A DNA stretch of 64,000 nt. Origin: CBFHSF01 sp965658445. GTDB taxonomy: Bacteria; Bacteroidota; Bacteroidia; Flavobacteriales; Schleiferiaceae. The DNA is taken from positions 24,378-88,377 of the forward strand of contig CBFHSF010000012.1 in NCBI GenBank assembly GCA_965658445.1, given 5' to 3'. The notes under the pieces are model-generated. The model was given only the letters and a program-made list of their open reading frames with translations, did not search any database and was not told the DNA's origin. A program made the position numbers and the translations under genes. Shown here one piece after another: positions 53,485 through 62,248 of the stretch. Position 1 is the first letter of the stretch. Every line of letters begins with the position of its first letter.

Positions 53485-54378
53485 CTACAGAATCAAGTTC
53501 CAAGAAAAGAACGGAATTGGAATGGGAAGCGCTTCGTAATCTCCTGATGAAGCCAAGATAAAACCGGACAATCCAAATTGGAAAGCTGACTTGGGGCTGT
53601 AGGTATATCTAAAGCCTGGGGCCAACAATATCAATCCTTCCATGTCGGTAGGGTTCCCTATCAAAAAGGAATCAAAGAGAAGTGCATATTTTTTACTGAG
53701 GGTTTTTCTTCCTCCTATGACAAGAGCATTGGCATAGCCGCCTTCGATTTCCCCCATTCCATAGTAGTACTGGTAAGAAAAGGATATGTTATCTGCCGGA
53801 GAACCAACGGTTAATGTAGCGTAGGGATTGATTACCGTAGCTGAATAGTTTACCAACGAGGGAAAACCAAAGTTTGCTCCCACTGCAAAATGTGCCTGAT
53901 CAGCGAGTTTGAATGAATACTTTCCGTTGATGGCCACGGGAATGGTCAACCATGAAGTAGCCAAGCCAAAAGAGAGGTTGTCCGTTGCTGCATAGGTAAA
54001 TTGGGGTCCCCACAAGTTAAAATTGGCGAGAGTGGTTCCCTTGGGAATGGGAATGGCGCTGCTGGAAATTAAATACCGGCTATTTCTTGGGTCGGCTTCT
54101 ACAAACCGTTTGTTGATGTCCTTGAAGGTTTGATTGGAGCCATTGTTGTCCAAGTATTCAATGTCGCTAATCATGTGTTTGGGAATACTGACCTTCCCGA
54201 GGTTCTCTGTTTCTACGATAACTTTTTCGTCATCCATGTAGTCGAGGTAGCCCACATAAGTGGCCCCGTCGTTTTTGGTCACTTTTACGAGCTGTCTTTC
54301 TACGTAATCGCCTTCGTCGACCTGAGAGTAGGTCAGAGTGGATACGAGAAATAGCGATAGCAGCCAGATGTATTTCAT
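53485..54378 (-). CDS. Uncharacterised exported protein with barrel-like C-terminus
   Basis: A 297-aa protein with signal peptide (KYIWLLSLFLVSTLTYSQ). Residues 27-80 look like a small SH3/Sm-like strand unit (VKVTKNDGATYVGYLDYMDD, KVSIPKHMISDIEYL), often seen in Bacteroidota exported proteins. The rest has repeated amphipathic strands (YAATDNLSFGLATSWLTIP, NISFSYQYYYGMGEIEGGYA, FRYTYSPKSAFQFGLSGF). An outer-membrane location is likely; function unknown. It is convergent with tRNA-His and monocistronic. Confidence 0.7.
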   Translation of the reverse strand: MKYIWLLSLFLVSTLTYSQVDEGDYVERQLVKVTKNDGATYVGYLDYMDDEKVIVETENLGKVSIPKHMISDIEYLDNNGSNQTFKDINKRFVEADPRNSRYLISSSAIPIPKGTTLANFNLWGPQFTYAATDNLSFGLATSWLTIPVAINGKYSFKLADQAHFAVGANFGFPSLVNYSATVINPYATLTVGSPADNISFSYQYYYGMGEIEGGYANALVIGGRKTLSKKYALLFDSFLIGNPTDMEGLILLAPGFRYTYSPKSAFQFGLSGFILASSGDYEALPIPIPFFSWNLIL

Positions 54379-54518
54379 AGGTAGTAGGTTAATTGTATTC
54401 GTTTTTGCAGTAGTTTTTCGTTATTTGGGATACAAATGGTAATACCACTATTTAAGTTACGAAAAAGCATTCAAAGAAAGTACTTCTTCGCTTTACACCA
54501 CATTAGAAAGCCGAATTT

Positions 54519-54977
54519 ATGGATACTCCCGCCCAAAAGAAAGAACTCATATCCCAGATTTACAAAACAATACAATCCAGGTTAACTGCGTGTAAACAAG
54601 CCATGGAGGATTACTCAGAGGCGCTTTTAGCTGAGGGAAAGAGTTCGGCCGGTGACAAATATGAAACGGGTCGAGCCATGATTCATCAGGAAATGGACCA
54701 GACCAAAGCACAACGCGCGCAATGGGAAGATCACCACGTCCGTTTAAAGTCTATTGAAGGAATGCCCACCATGAATACTGCGGAGTTTGGGGCGTTGGTT
54801 CAGACCCATAGAGGCCACTTTTTTCTGTTTGCTGCCTTAGGTCAGTTTGAAGTGGACGGCCTAACCATTTTCTCCATGGGGATGACTTCTCCCTTGGGGC
54901 AGGCCATGTTGGGCAAGGAGGTAGGAAGTGATTTTTCATTCCGAGGAGTTTCTTACTCCATAGTTGCCATAGCCTAA
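54519..54977 (+). CDS. GreA/GreB-like transcription factor (divergent)
   Basis: A 152-aa cytosolic protein with an N-terminal antiparallel coiled coil (residues 1-75, KYETGRAMIHQEMDQTKAQ at its tip-proximal part) and a C-terminal FKBP-like domain with SPLGQAMLGKEVGSDFSFRG, matching the Gre factor consensus SPLGxALLGKxVGD. Gre factors enter the RNA polymerase secondary channel. The acidic tip residues of true GreA are not clear here, so it may instead be a Gre-fold regulator such as Gfh or Rnk types. Similar proteins are sometimes mislabelled 3-oxoacyl-ACP synthase. Confidence 0.75.
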   Translation: MDTPAQKKELISQIYKTIQSRLTACKQAMEDYSEALLAEGKSSAGDKYETGRAMIHQEMDQTKAQRAQWEDHHVRLKSIEGMPTMNTAEFGALVQTHRGHFFLFAALGQFEVDGLTIFSMGMTSPLGQAMLGKEVGSDFSFRGVSYSIVAIA

Positions 54978-55104
54978 GATGATTGGGGCATCAACGCAAA
55001 AAGTGCAAGTTTGTCAGGTGTTTTCCTTTGGCCTCTAATTTGATATCTTTATTTCTCGAATGAAAGCGTCAGTTTTTCATCGCAATACATAAAAACCAAA
55101 AAAC

Positions 55105-55794
55105 ATGTTTATAGCAATAATCGTAGTGTTTGCCCTTGTGGGGTGGATTGTACAATCTCGATTGAAAAATCGATTTGAAAAATACAGCCAGACGATGTTG
55201 TCTTCCGGAATGTCAGGTGCCGAGGTGGCCAGAGCCATGTTGGAAGATTACGGAATTCACGATGTTACCATTGAGTCCGTAGCTGGTAAGTTGACGGATC
55301 ACTACAATCCCGCCAATAAGACGGTAAACCTAAGTCCAGATGTATACAATGGAAGAAACGTGGCTGCGGCAGCCGTTGCAGCTCACGAATGTGGCCACGC
55401 AGTGCAGCACGCTACGGCTTATCGTTGGTTAACCTTAAGGACTTCTATGGTTCCTTTGGCTGCTGCCAGTGGAAGAATCATGAACATTCTGTTCCTCTTC
55501 ATGATTTTTGGAGGGTTCGTCCTTCATTGGTTCCCAATGGACACTGTGTTTTTAGTAGTTATTGCTGCTCAAGCGGCTCTGACGGCCTTTTCTGTGGTAA
55601 CACTACCCGTTGAATACGATGCCTCGGATAGAGCCTTAAAATGGCTTCAGAAAGCAAATATCACAACCGGTGTTGAACAAGAACAAGCTACGGATGCCCT
55701 TCAATGGGCCGCAAGAACGTATTTAGTAGCTGCATTGGCTTCTATTACGACGCTTCTTTATTACGTGATGATGTTTATGGGATCCAGAGATTAG
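55105..55794 (+). CDS. Membrane zinc metallopeptidase (YugP-like, Zn_peptidase_2)
   Basis: A 229-aa membrane protease. An N-terminal helix (FIAIIVVFALVGWIV) is followed by a soluble domain with the zinc motif HECGH in AAHECGHAVQHATAY (about residues 93-107) and the ligand region LPVEYDASDRAL; three further helices follow. This is the YugP/PF04298 family. The physiological substrate is unknown; membrane quality control is a guess. A perfect bidirectional terminator follows at 55821. Confidence 0.9.
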   Translation: MFIAIIVVFALVGWIVQSRLKNRFEKYSQTMLSSGMSGAEVARAMLEDYGIHDVTIESVAGKLTDHYNPANKTVNLSPDVYNGRNVAAAAVAAHECGHAVQHATAYRWLTLRTSMVPLAAASGRIMNILFLFMIFGGFVLHWFPMDTVFLVVIAAQAALTAFSVVTLPVEYDASDRALKWLQKANITTGVEQEQATDALQWAARTYLVAALASITTLLYYVMMFMGSRD

Positions 55795-55820
55795 AAATCC
55801 TCATAAATCAAAAGAATGTA

Positions 55821-55848
55821 AAAACCCCGAGGATTTCCTCGGGGTTTT
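55821..55848. terminator. Bidirectional terminator
   Basis: A perfect 13-bp stem AAAACCCCGAGGA/TCCTCGGGGTTTT with a 2-nt centre, between the converging zinc peptidase and M56 genes. Confidence 0.92.
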
Positions 55849-55906
55849 GTGTTTCAATGTGTTTGTTGGTTTGTCGGAAGAGGTTTTTCCAACAGTACTT
55901 CAGGCA

Positions 55907-57166
55907 TTACTGAAGCTTGTAGGCTACGGGAAGAGTGTATTCAATAGAAACGTTCTTTCCGTCTTTTTGCGCTGGATTTAAACCTTCTAATCTCTTGACC
56001 ATTTCCATGGCATTAGTTTCCATTTCCGTGTAGGCCTCTACTTCCTCAGGAGTTAAGTCCTTACCGGCAGGCATGGCTTTTCCTCGGATGTTGATGTCGG
56101 AAATATTTCCGTTTTGGTCAATGGTGAATCCCACGAAAACCTTGCCCTCCAAACCGAGTTCTTTGGCTTTTTCTGGATATTTAAATTCAGCCATCATAAA
56201 GTCCATAATTCCCTTAGAGAAGTTCATTTTGGATTCCTCTATGGTCATGTCCACGTCGGGACCAAACGTTGGAAACTTGGAAATTTGACTCATTTCTACT
56301 TTTTCGTGGCCTTGTACCACGACGTCCTCTTTGTCACAAGAGACCACCATGGCGGACATTGCGAAAAAGGGAAGTACTAACAATAGTTTTAGGTAATTTC
56401 TGCGGTTGCTTTTTTCTTTGCGTATCATGTCGAATCTTTTTTTCAGGTTATACGATGAAAAGGAATGTGTAATGAAAGGATACGTAACCCCAAAGGACCA
56501 CTCCAACAAGGTGTTGATGTAGTGATCGGCAGATTCGCTTTCAGTCATTTTGGCATCTACCTCAAATTCGTGTACATCCTTTATGAGGCGGGGCAGCAAA
56601 TGACTCACGGGTGACCACCACAAAAACCAACGATTGAGCTCGAAAGCCAATAGGTCTGCAGTATGCCACTGATCAATGTGTATTTTCTCGTGCTGAATTA
56701 CGGTTGCCAACGACTCCTTTGAGTTTTCTGGAATAAAAATCCACTTTCCCAAAGAGAAGGGAGCTTCCAATTCATTAGAGATATATACCCATTGATGGTG
56801 TAGTTTAATTTTTTTAGAGTTTTTGAGCAGTTTTCTGAAGTCCAAAACGCCTTTTATCCCCATAATTCCTAGCCCAATACAACCCAATAAATACATCCAA
56901 GGAATGTAACTAGATTGCAATGTGGTCTCAGCCCAAGCTCCCGTTGGGGAGTCAATTAATGTAATGGTAGGACCGATGATTTCAGGATTTTGCAAGGGGT
57001 TCCAATGGCTGGGCAGGGGAAGGGCGGGAATGATAAAACTCAAAACCAAAGAACCCAATAAGACCCATCGGTTGGTGGAGTGAAAAGTTTCTCTCCTCAA
57101 CAAAATTCTATACAAGAGGTAGGCTCCGGTCTGGATGGCGGCCACCCACAATAGGTAATTAGTCAT
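55907..57166 (-). CDS. M56 (BlaR1-like) membrane peptidase fused to a TonB C-terminal domain
   Basis: A 419-aa sensor-protease. The N-terminal half has membrane helices (YLLWVAAIQTGAYLLYRIL, WVLLGSLVLSFIIPALPLP) and the zinc motif HEKIH in ATVIQHEKIHIDQWH (about residue 155) with FEVDAK downstream. After a further helix (LLLVLPFFAMSAMVVSC) the periplasmic C-terminus is a TonB-C domain (about 325-419: EFKYPEKAKELGLEGKVFVG, FTIDQNGNISDINI). In BlaR1/MecR1 logic it would sense an envelope signal and cleave the repressor encoded 12 nt upstream. No beta-lactamase is present. Confidence 0.9.
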   Translation of the reverse strand: MTNYLLWVAAIQTGAYLLYRILLRRETFHSTNRWVLLGSLVLSFIIPALPLPSHWNPLQNPEIIGPTITLIDSPTGAWAETTLQSSYIPWMYLLGCIGLGIMGIKGVLDFRKLLKNSKKIKLHHQWVYISNELEAPFSLGKWIFIPENSKESLATVIQHEKIHIDQWHTADLLAFELNRWFLWWSPVSHLLPRLIKDVHEFEVDAKMTESESADHYINTLLEWSFGVTYPFITHSFSSYNLKKRFDMIRKEKSNRRNYLKLLLVLPFFAMSAMVVSCDKEDVVVQGHEKVEMSQISKFPTFGPDVDMTIEESKMNFSKGIMDFMMAEFKYPEKAKELGLEGKVFVGFTIDQNGNISDINIRGKAMPAGKDLTPEEVEAYTEMETNAMEMVKRLEGLNPAQKDGKNVSIEYTLPVAYKLQ

Positions 57167-57178
57167 GAGCTTTGTCTT

Positions 57179-57580
57179 TTATGGGGTGTTGCTATTTGAT
57201 GGATTTGAGTTATCTGATTTTGAATCTATGGATTTAAGAATCTCATCCAATTCAGAGAGTTCTACGTTTTTCTTTTCCACAAAAAACGAGACAAATCTCT
57301 TTAGCGATCCTCCAAAATAATTTCCAACCACTTGATTCATCACTTGCTCAGAGTAGTCTTCCTTTGAAATAAGGGGGTAGTATCGATGCGATTTTCCAAA
57401 TGCCTCAAAACCTACAAATCCCTTTTTCTCAAGAATCCTTACCACGGTAGATACCGTATTGTAAGCGGGTTTGGGCTCTTCCATTTGCTCAATAATCTCC
57501 TTTACGAAGGCCTTTTGGGCCTTCCAAAGGATTTGCATAATCTGCTCTTCTGCCTTGGTTAATTCTTTGTATTCTTTCAT
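57179..57580 (-). CDS. BlaI/MecI/CopY family repressor
   Basis: A 133-aa winged-helix repressor. The DNA-binding domain reads LTKAEEQIMQILWKAQKAFV and PKPAYNTVSTVVRILEKKGF (recognition helix), followed by the dimerisation helices. The C-terminus is Ser/Asn-rich. It precedes the M56 sensor gene by 12 nt, the classic BlaI-BlaR order. Three operator-like palindromes at 57594-57651 lie directly upstream and overlap its own -7 box, so it should repress its own operon and possibly the divergent peptidase gene. Confidence 0.92.
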   Translation of the reverse strand: MKEYKELTKAEEQIMQILWKAQKAFVKEIIEQMEEPKPAYNTVSTVVRILEKKGFVGFEAFGKSHRYYPLISKEDYSEQVMNQVVGNYFGGSLKRFVSFFVEKKNVELSELDEILKSIDSKSDNSNPSNSNTP

Positions 57581-57587
57581 TACGAAA

Positions 57588-57651
57588 CAAATATAACTAA
57601 ATTTTTAGTTATTAACCTAATTTTTTAGTTATAAACCTAAGAATTTAGTTT
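57588..57651 (-). promoter_or_regulatory. blaI promoter with three phased operators
   Basis: The minus strand has a perfect -7 box TATATTTG at 57595-57588, seven bases before the blaI ATG. Three 18-nt near-palindromes start at 57594, 57614 and 57634: TAACTAAATTTTTAGTTA, AACCTAATTTTTTAGTTA and AACCTAAGAATTTAGTTT. Their period is exactly 20 bp, so they lie on one face of the helix. The first overlaps the -7 box by two bases. Confidence 0.78.
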
Positions 57652-57781
57652 TCAGACTGTTTTTTCAAACGAGGTAAAGGGACCATCAAAAGGGTAGGAC
57701 ATTTCCGTGTACAAAGAGGATGCCGTATTTCTTTTATCCTCTCTTACATTTATTATCTTGGGGCCTGAAATTTTACCACAC

Positions 57782-59947
57782 ATGATTAAACATAAAATAC
57801 TCGGGCTCGGATTGGCCATTGCAATGGCAGTCCCCACATGGGCTCAGGATCAAAAAGTTAAGCTTTCTGAAATTTGGAGAACCTATTCCTTCTACGCCCA
57901 AGGGGTGAGTGGATTGGAATCCATGAACGACGGCCTTCATTACACATCTCTTACCAATGGAACTTTAGAAAAGTTTGAATTCTCTACAGGAGAGTCCGTT
58001 GGAGTTATCACTTCAATAAAAGAGGTAAGTGAAGCGGCTGGAGCGGAAATCAAATTTGACGGATATTCTTTTTCTAGTGACGAAAAGCAATTGTTGCTCG
58101 CCACGGCAACGGAACCTATCTATAGACACAGTTCACGTTCAACTTTTTACATTTACAACCTAGAAACTAAAAAGGTAACTCGCCTTGCTGATGGAAAGCA
58201 GCGCTATGCAACGTTTAACCCTCAAGGTACTCAAGTTGCCTATGTGATGGGTAACAACTTGCACGTTTACGATCTCGCATCCGGAGTGACCACTCAAGTA
58301 ACTACGGACGGAAAGAACAACTACGTAATCAATGGAGCTACGGATTGGGTTTACGAAGAGGAATTTGCTTTTGACAAGGCCTTTTTCTGGTCACCTGACG
58401 GAAAGATCATTGCCTTCTACCGCTTTGATGAAACCGAAGTCCCCACCTTCTCAATGGACGTTTACGGTTCACAGTTGTACCCCACACAAGACGTTTTTAA
58501 ATACCCCAAAGCGGGAGAGGACAATGCCTTTGTTACCGCATATCTATATGAAGTAGGCGGAGAAGTAAAACCCATTTCGGGACTTGCTGATTACGAATAC
58601 ATTCCCAGAATCAAGTGGACACAGGACCCCAATAAAGTAGTGGTTTATACCACCAATCGTCACCAAAACGAATTGGTTCTCAACGCAGTAGATGCCTCTA
58701 CGGGAAAAGCCTCTATTCTCTACACAGAGAAAGACGAAGCTTATGTAGACGTTACCGACGACATTCGCTTTTTGAAAGACGGAAGCTTTATCTGGACTTC
58801 AGAAAAGGACGGCTACAACCACATTTACCTCATTGACAAAAAGGGTAAAGAGAAGAGACAGATCACCAAAGGGGAGTGGGACGTTACCAAGTTCTACGGC
58901 ATCGACGCCAAAGAGAAAACACTTTATTACCAAAGTGCTGAGGTTCACCCTTCGGAGAGAAACATTTACTCTATCTCTATCAAGGGAAGATCCAAAAAGA
59001 CACTTTCTCCCAAGAAGGGATGGAACACAGCTACCTTTAGCCAGTCCTTTGATTACTACATCAACAACCACAGTGCCGCTGGAGAGCCCACTTTTGTTTC
59101 TCTTAACGACAAAAAGGGTTCGGAAATTCGCGTATTGCAAGACAATGCGGGATTGAGAAAGCGCTTGGATAATTACTCTCTCAGTCAAAAAGAGTTTTTC
59201 TATCTAGAAACAGAAGCGGGAATTTCACTTTCTGCATGGATGATTAAGCCCACGGATTTTGACGAGTCCAAGCAATACCCGGTTTTGATGCATGTTTACG
59301 GAGGCCCGGGAGCACAAACCGTAGAAAACTCATACGATGCCTTTAACGACTTCTGGTACCAAACGTTGGCAGACCAAGGATACATCATCGTATCGGTAGA
59401 CAATCGTGGAACGGGGGCCAGAGGACGTGACTTTAAAAAGGTTACTTATAAAGAATTGGGTAAATACGAGGTGGAAGATCAAATTGCCGCTGCCGTTTAC
59501 CTAGGAAAATTGCCTTACGTAGACGCTACGAGAATTGGAATCTGGGGATGGTCTTACGGTGGATACATGTCTTCTCTGTGTATCACCAAAGGAGCGGATG
59601 TGTTTAAGACCGCTATTGCGGTTGCTCCCGTTACCAACTGGAGATTCTACGATTCGGTTTACACCGAGCGCTACATGCAAACGCCTCAAGAAAATGCATC
59701 GGGTTACGATGAGAACAGTCCCATCAACCACGTAAAGCTCCTCAAGGGGAATTACCTATTGGTTCACGGTTCTGCCGATGACAACGTTCACGTACAAAAC
59801 ACCATGAGAATGATTGAAGCTTTGGTTCAGGCCAATGTTCAGTTTGACCTTTTTATCTATCCCGATAAAAATCACGGGATTTTTGGTGGAAACACACGTT
59901 ACCACTTGTACGAGAAAATGACCAACTACGTTCTAAACAACTTATAA
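57782..59947 (+). CDS. Dipeptidyl peptidase IV (S9B serine peptidase)
   Basis: A 721-aa exported peptidase from ATG 57782 (IKHKILGLGLAIAMAVPTWAQ signal); the open frame to 57707 is probably untranslated. An eight-bladed N-terminal propeller carries the Glu pair that binds the substrate amino-terminus (DWVYEEEF). The C-terminal hydrolase domain has GWSYGGY with nucleophile Ser591, HGSADDNVHVQN (Asp) and YPDKNHGI (His). It removes Xaa-Pro/Ala dipeptides from the N-terminus of peptides in the periplasm. The POT transporter 68 nt downstream would take up the products. Confidence 0.93.
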   Translation: MIKHKILGLGLAIAMAVPTWAQDQKVKLSEIWRTYSFYAQGVSGLESMNDGLHYTSLTNGTLEKFEFSTGESVGVITSIKEVSEAAGAEIKFDGYSFSSDEKQLLLATATEPIYRHSSRSTFYIYNLETKKVTRLADGKQRYATFNPQGTQVAYVMGNNLHVYDLASGVTTQVTTDGKNNYVINGATDWVYEEEFAFDKAFFWSPDGKIIAFYRFDETEVPTFSMDVYGSQLYPTQDVFKYPKAGEDNAFVTAYLYEVGGEVKPISGLADYEYIPRIKWTQDPNKVVVYTTNRHQNELVLNAVDASTGKASILYTEKDEAYVDVTDDIRFLKDGSFIWTSEKDGYNHIYLIDKKGKEKRQITKGEWDVTKFYGIDAKEKTLYYQSAEVHPSERNIYSISIKGRSKKTLSPKKGWNTATFSQSFDYYINNHSAAGEPTFVSLNDKKGSEIRVLQDNAGLRKRLDNYSLSQKEFFYLETEAGISLSAWMIKPTDFDESKQYPVLMHVYGGPGAQTVENSYDAFNDFWYQTLADQGYIIVSVDNRGTGARGRDFKKVTYKELGKYEVEDQIAAAVYLGKLPYVDATRIGIWGWSYGGYMSSLCITKGADVFKTAIAVAPVTNWRFYDSVYTERYMQTPQENASGYDENSPINHVKLLKGNYLLVHGSADDNVHVQNTMRMIEALVQANVQFDLFIYPDKNHGIFGGNTRYHLYEKMTNYVLNNL

Positions 59948-60015
59948 GAATCCGTCGGCAAGCCAACAAATTTTTCTATTTTGCCGAACCATTTTACAAA
60001 ATCAAAACAAAAATT

Positions 60016-61500
60016 ATGAGTCAAGCCGTTAGTCAACCACATCCTAAAGGGCTGTATACCTTGTTCTTCACAGAAATGTGGGAAAGGTTTAGTTACTATG
60101 GAATGAGAGCCTTGTTGGTTCTTTATTTATCGTCAGCCTACTTAGATGGAGGGTTTAATCTGGATAGAGCGGATGCTCTAGAAATCTACGCCTTATTTAC
60201 AGGGCTAGTATACATGACTCCCATCTTAGGTGGTTTCCTAGCAGATAAAGTACTCGGACAGCGCAAAGCCATTTACATTGGGGGTATCCTTATGGCCTTT
60301 GGTCAATTTGCTCTGGCCTCTTCGGTAGGTCAAGGTGAAACAGAAACCGGTTCTTTCCTTCTCAATCTCGGTTTGGGATTGTTGATTATGGGAAATGGAT
60401 TCTTTAAGCCCAATATTTCTACCATTGTAGGGGCTCTTTACTCGGAAAACGATCCACGTAAAGATTCTGCCTTTACCATTTTCTACATGGGTATTAACCT
60501 TGGAGCCTTCCTTTCTCCATTGGTTTGTGGAGCCCTTGGAGAGCAAGTGGGTTGGGAGTATGGATTTGGAGCTGCCGGTATTGGTATGCTTGTAGGTGTG
60601 GTTTGGTTCTTCATGAGAACACACACTTTGGATGGAGCGGGTCTTCCTCCTTCTATGGATAAAGAAACGGGAGCACTTGGTCCCAAAGACTACATTTCTG
60701 TACTTATTTACATTGCCGCTACGGCTGCTTTGGTCACTGGATTCCTAATGGGATGGGGCGCCATCACCGAAACGGTTCAAAATATCTTTGTTTACGTTCT
60801 AGCCATTGCCGGTACCGTTGGTTTGATCGTTACAATCGCCAGAGGAACTTCTGGAAAAGAACAGTGGAGCCGCGTAGGGGTAATTCTTATTCTTGCCTTC
60901 TTTAACATCTTCTTCTGGTCTGGATTTGAGCAGGCTGGAGGTACATTTAACCTCTTTGCCAAGGATGCCACCGATCGTGTGTTGTTCGGTTGGGAAATTC
61001 CGGCTGCATGGTTCCAGTCCATTAACGCCATTGCCATTTTCTCTTTTGCACCCTTGTTCTCAATGTTGTGGTTGTGGTTAGAGAGAAAAGGTAAAAACCC
61101 TCGTACCCCTGTAAAATTCGCCATTGGATTGTTCCTTTTGGGATTGGGTTTTGTGGTGATGTACTTTGCCGATATGGCTTCTCAGTCAGGATTGGTTAGC
61201 CCATTGTGGTTGGTTGCTGTATACATGATTCACACCTTTGGTGAGCTATGTGTATCTCCCGTAGGTCTTTCTATGGTTACCAAGTTGGCCCCACAGAAAA
61301 TTGTTTCTGTAATGATGGGATTGTGGTTCGCTTCTATGGCCCTTGCCAATTACTTGGCCGGTGTAATGGAAAGCATTCTAGAAGGAGTACTTCCTGATAT
61401 GCCACTCTTTATGTTCTTGACCATTACCTCCATGGTAGGGGGTGTAGCGGTGTTGTTGTTATCTCCACTGCTCGGAAAAATGATGAAGGGAATTCACTAG
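60016..61500 (+). CDS. POT/PTR2 family di- and tripeptide transporter
   Basis: A 494-aa proton-coupled peptide transporter of the major facilitator superfamily with about 14 helices. The PTR2 signatures are present: TEMWERFSYYGMRALLVLYL near residue 16 (with ExxER proton-coupling motif) and FTIFYMGINLGAFLSPLVCG around residue 152; GELCVSPVGLSMVTKLAP is in the C-terminal half. It lies 68 nt after DPP-IV on the same strand, so peptide cleavage and uptake are likely co-expressed. A terminator follows at 61522. Confidence 0.94.
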   Translation: MSQAVSQPHPKGLYTLFFTEMWERFSYYGMRALLVLYLSSAYLDGGFNLDRADALEIYALFTGLVYMTPILGGFLADKVLGQRKAIYIGGILMAFGQFALASSVGQGETETGSFLLNLGLGLLIMGNGFFKPNISTIVGALYSENDPRKDSAFTIFYMGINLGAFLSPLVCGALGEQVGWEYGFGAAGIGMLVGVVWFFMRTHTLDGAGLPPSMDKETGALGPKDYISVLIYIAATAALVTGFLMGWGAITETVQNIFVYVLAIAGTVGLIVTIARGTSGKEQWSRVGVILILAFFNIFFWSGFEQAGGTFNLFAKDATDRVLFGWEIPAAWFQSINAIAIFSFAPLFSMLWLWLERKGKNPRTPVKFAIGLFLLGLGFVVMYFADMASQSGLVSPLWLVAVYMIHTFGELCVSPVGLSMVTKLAPQKIVSVMMGLWFASMALANYLAGVMESILEGVLPDMPLFMFLTITSMVGGVAVLLLSPLLGKMMKGIH

Positions 61501-61521
61501 AGAATTCAAAATCATAAATTC

Positions 61522-61557
61522 AAAAGAGGGAAGGCGAAAGTCTTCCCTCTTTTCTTT
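61522..61557 (+). terminator. Terminator after the peptide transporter
   Basis: A 12-bp stem AAAAGAGGGAAG/CTTCCCTCTTTT with loop GCGAAAGT and a T-rich tail. Confidence 0.9.
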
Positions 61558-61630
61558 TAGGGAGGTGTTTCTCAAATTTTGTGCTCAAAATCCTACCGAG
61601 TAGAAATTGGAGAATCCGTATATTGTTGGA

Positions 61631-62185
61631 ATGAAACGACAACTCTTACATTCTATAAAAACCTTCTCCCAAAAACTATTGGTAGTTCTGGGACTTCTCA
61701 TTGCTTCTGTGGGCTATGCTCAGGAAGTGGAATGGATGAGCTTCGAAGAAGCGGTGGAGGCCAATAAAGTTCAACCCAAGCCCTTTCTCATCGATATTTA
61801 TACAGACTGGTGCGGTTGGTGTAAGCGCATGGAAAAAGACACCTATTCCAACAAAGATCTTGCAGAGTACATCAATCAAAATTTCTATCCCGTAAAAATG
61901 GACGGGGAGGAGCAGAAGACCTTTGATTTTAACGGCAAGCAATTCAAGTTTATAAAGCAGGGTAGACGTGGGTATAACGAATTGCCCGCTGCGCTTATGA
62001 ACGGCAAATTGAGCTATCCCACCACTGTGTTTTTAGATTCAAAATACCAGTTGATACAGCGCCTTCCGGGATACATCACTTTGGATAAAATGGAACCCAT
62101 AGTGGTTTACCTATCCGAAGGAAAGTACAAAGACACTCCCTGGGAAGACTTTAGTAAGTCCTACGACCTAAAGTTCTCCAAATAG
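61631..62185 (+). CDS. Periplasmic thioredoxin-fold protein (WCGWC)
   Basis: A 184-aa exported thioredoxin-like protein started at ATG 61631, the first start that gives a clean signal peptide (SQKLLVVLGLLIASVGYAQ). The active site is CGWC in IYTDWCGWCKRME, about residue 60, and the cis-Pro is in LSYPTTVF. This DUF255/thioredoxin_7-like type acts in periplasmic thiol reduction or cytochrome assembly; the partner is unknown. It is convergent with the DUF6495 gene, 63 nt apart. Confidence 0.88.
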   Translation: MKRQLLHSIKTFSQKLLVVLGLLIASVGYAQEVEWMSFEEAVEANKVQPKPFLIDIYTDWCGWCKRMEKDTYSNKDLAEYINQNFYPVKMDGEEQKTFDFNGKQFKFIKQGRRGYNELPAALMNGKLSYPTTVFLDSKYQLIQRLPGYITLDKMEPIVVYLSEGKYKDTPWEDFSKSYDLKFSK

Positions 62186-62248
62186 ATTAGTAGTTTTCTT
62201 AGTAGGGTAGTAAAGGTATCGACTTTGAAACGGTTTTGCCGAGTAAAC

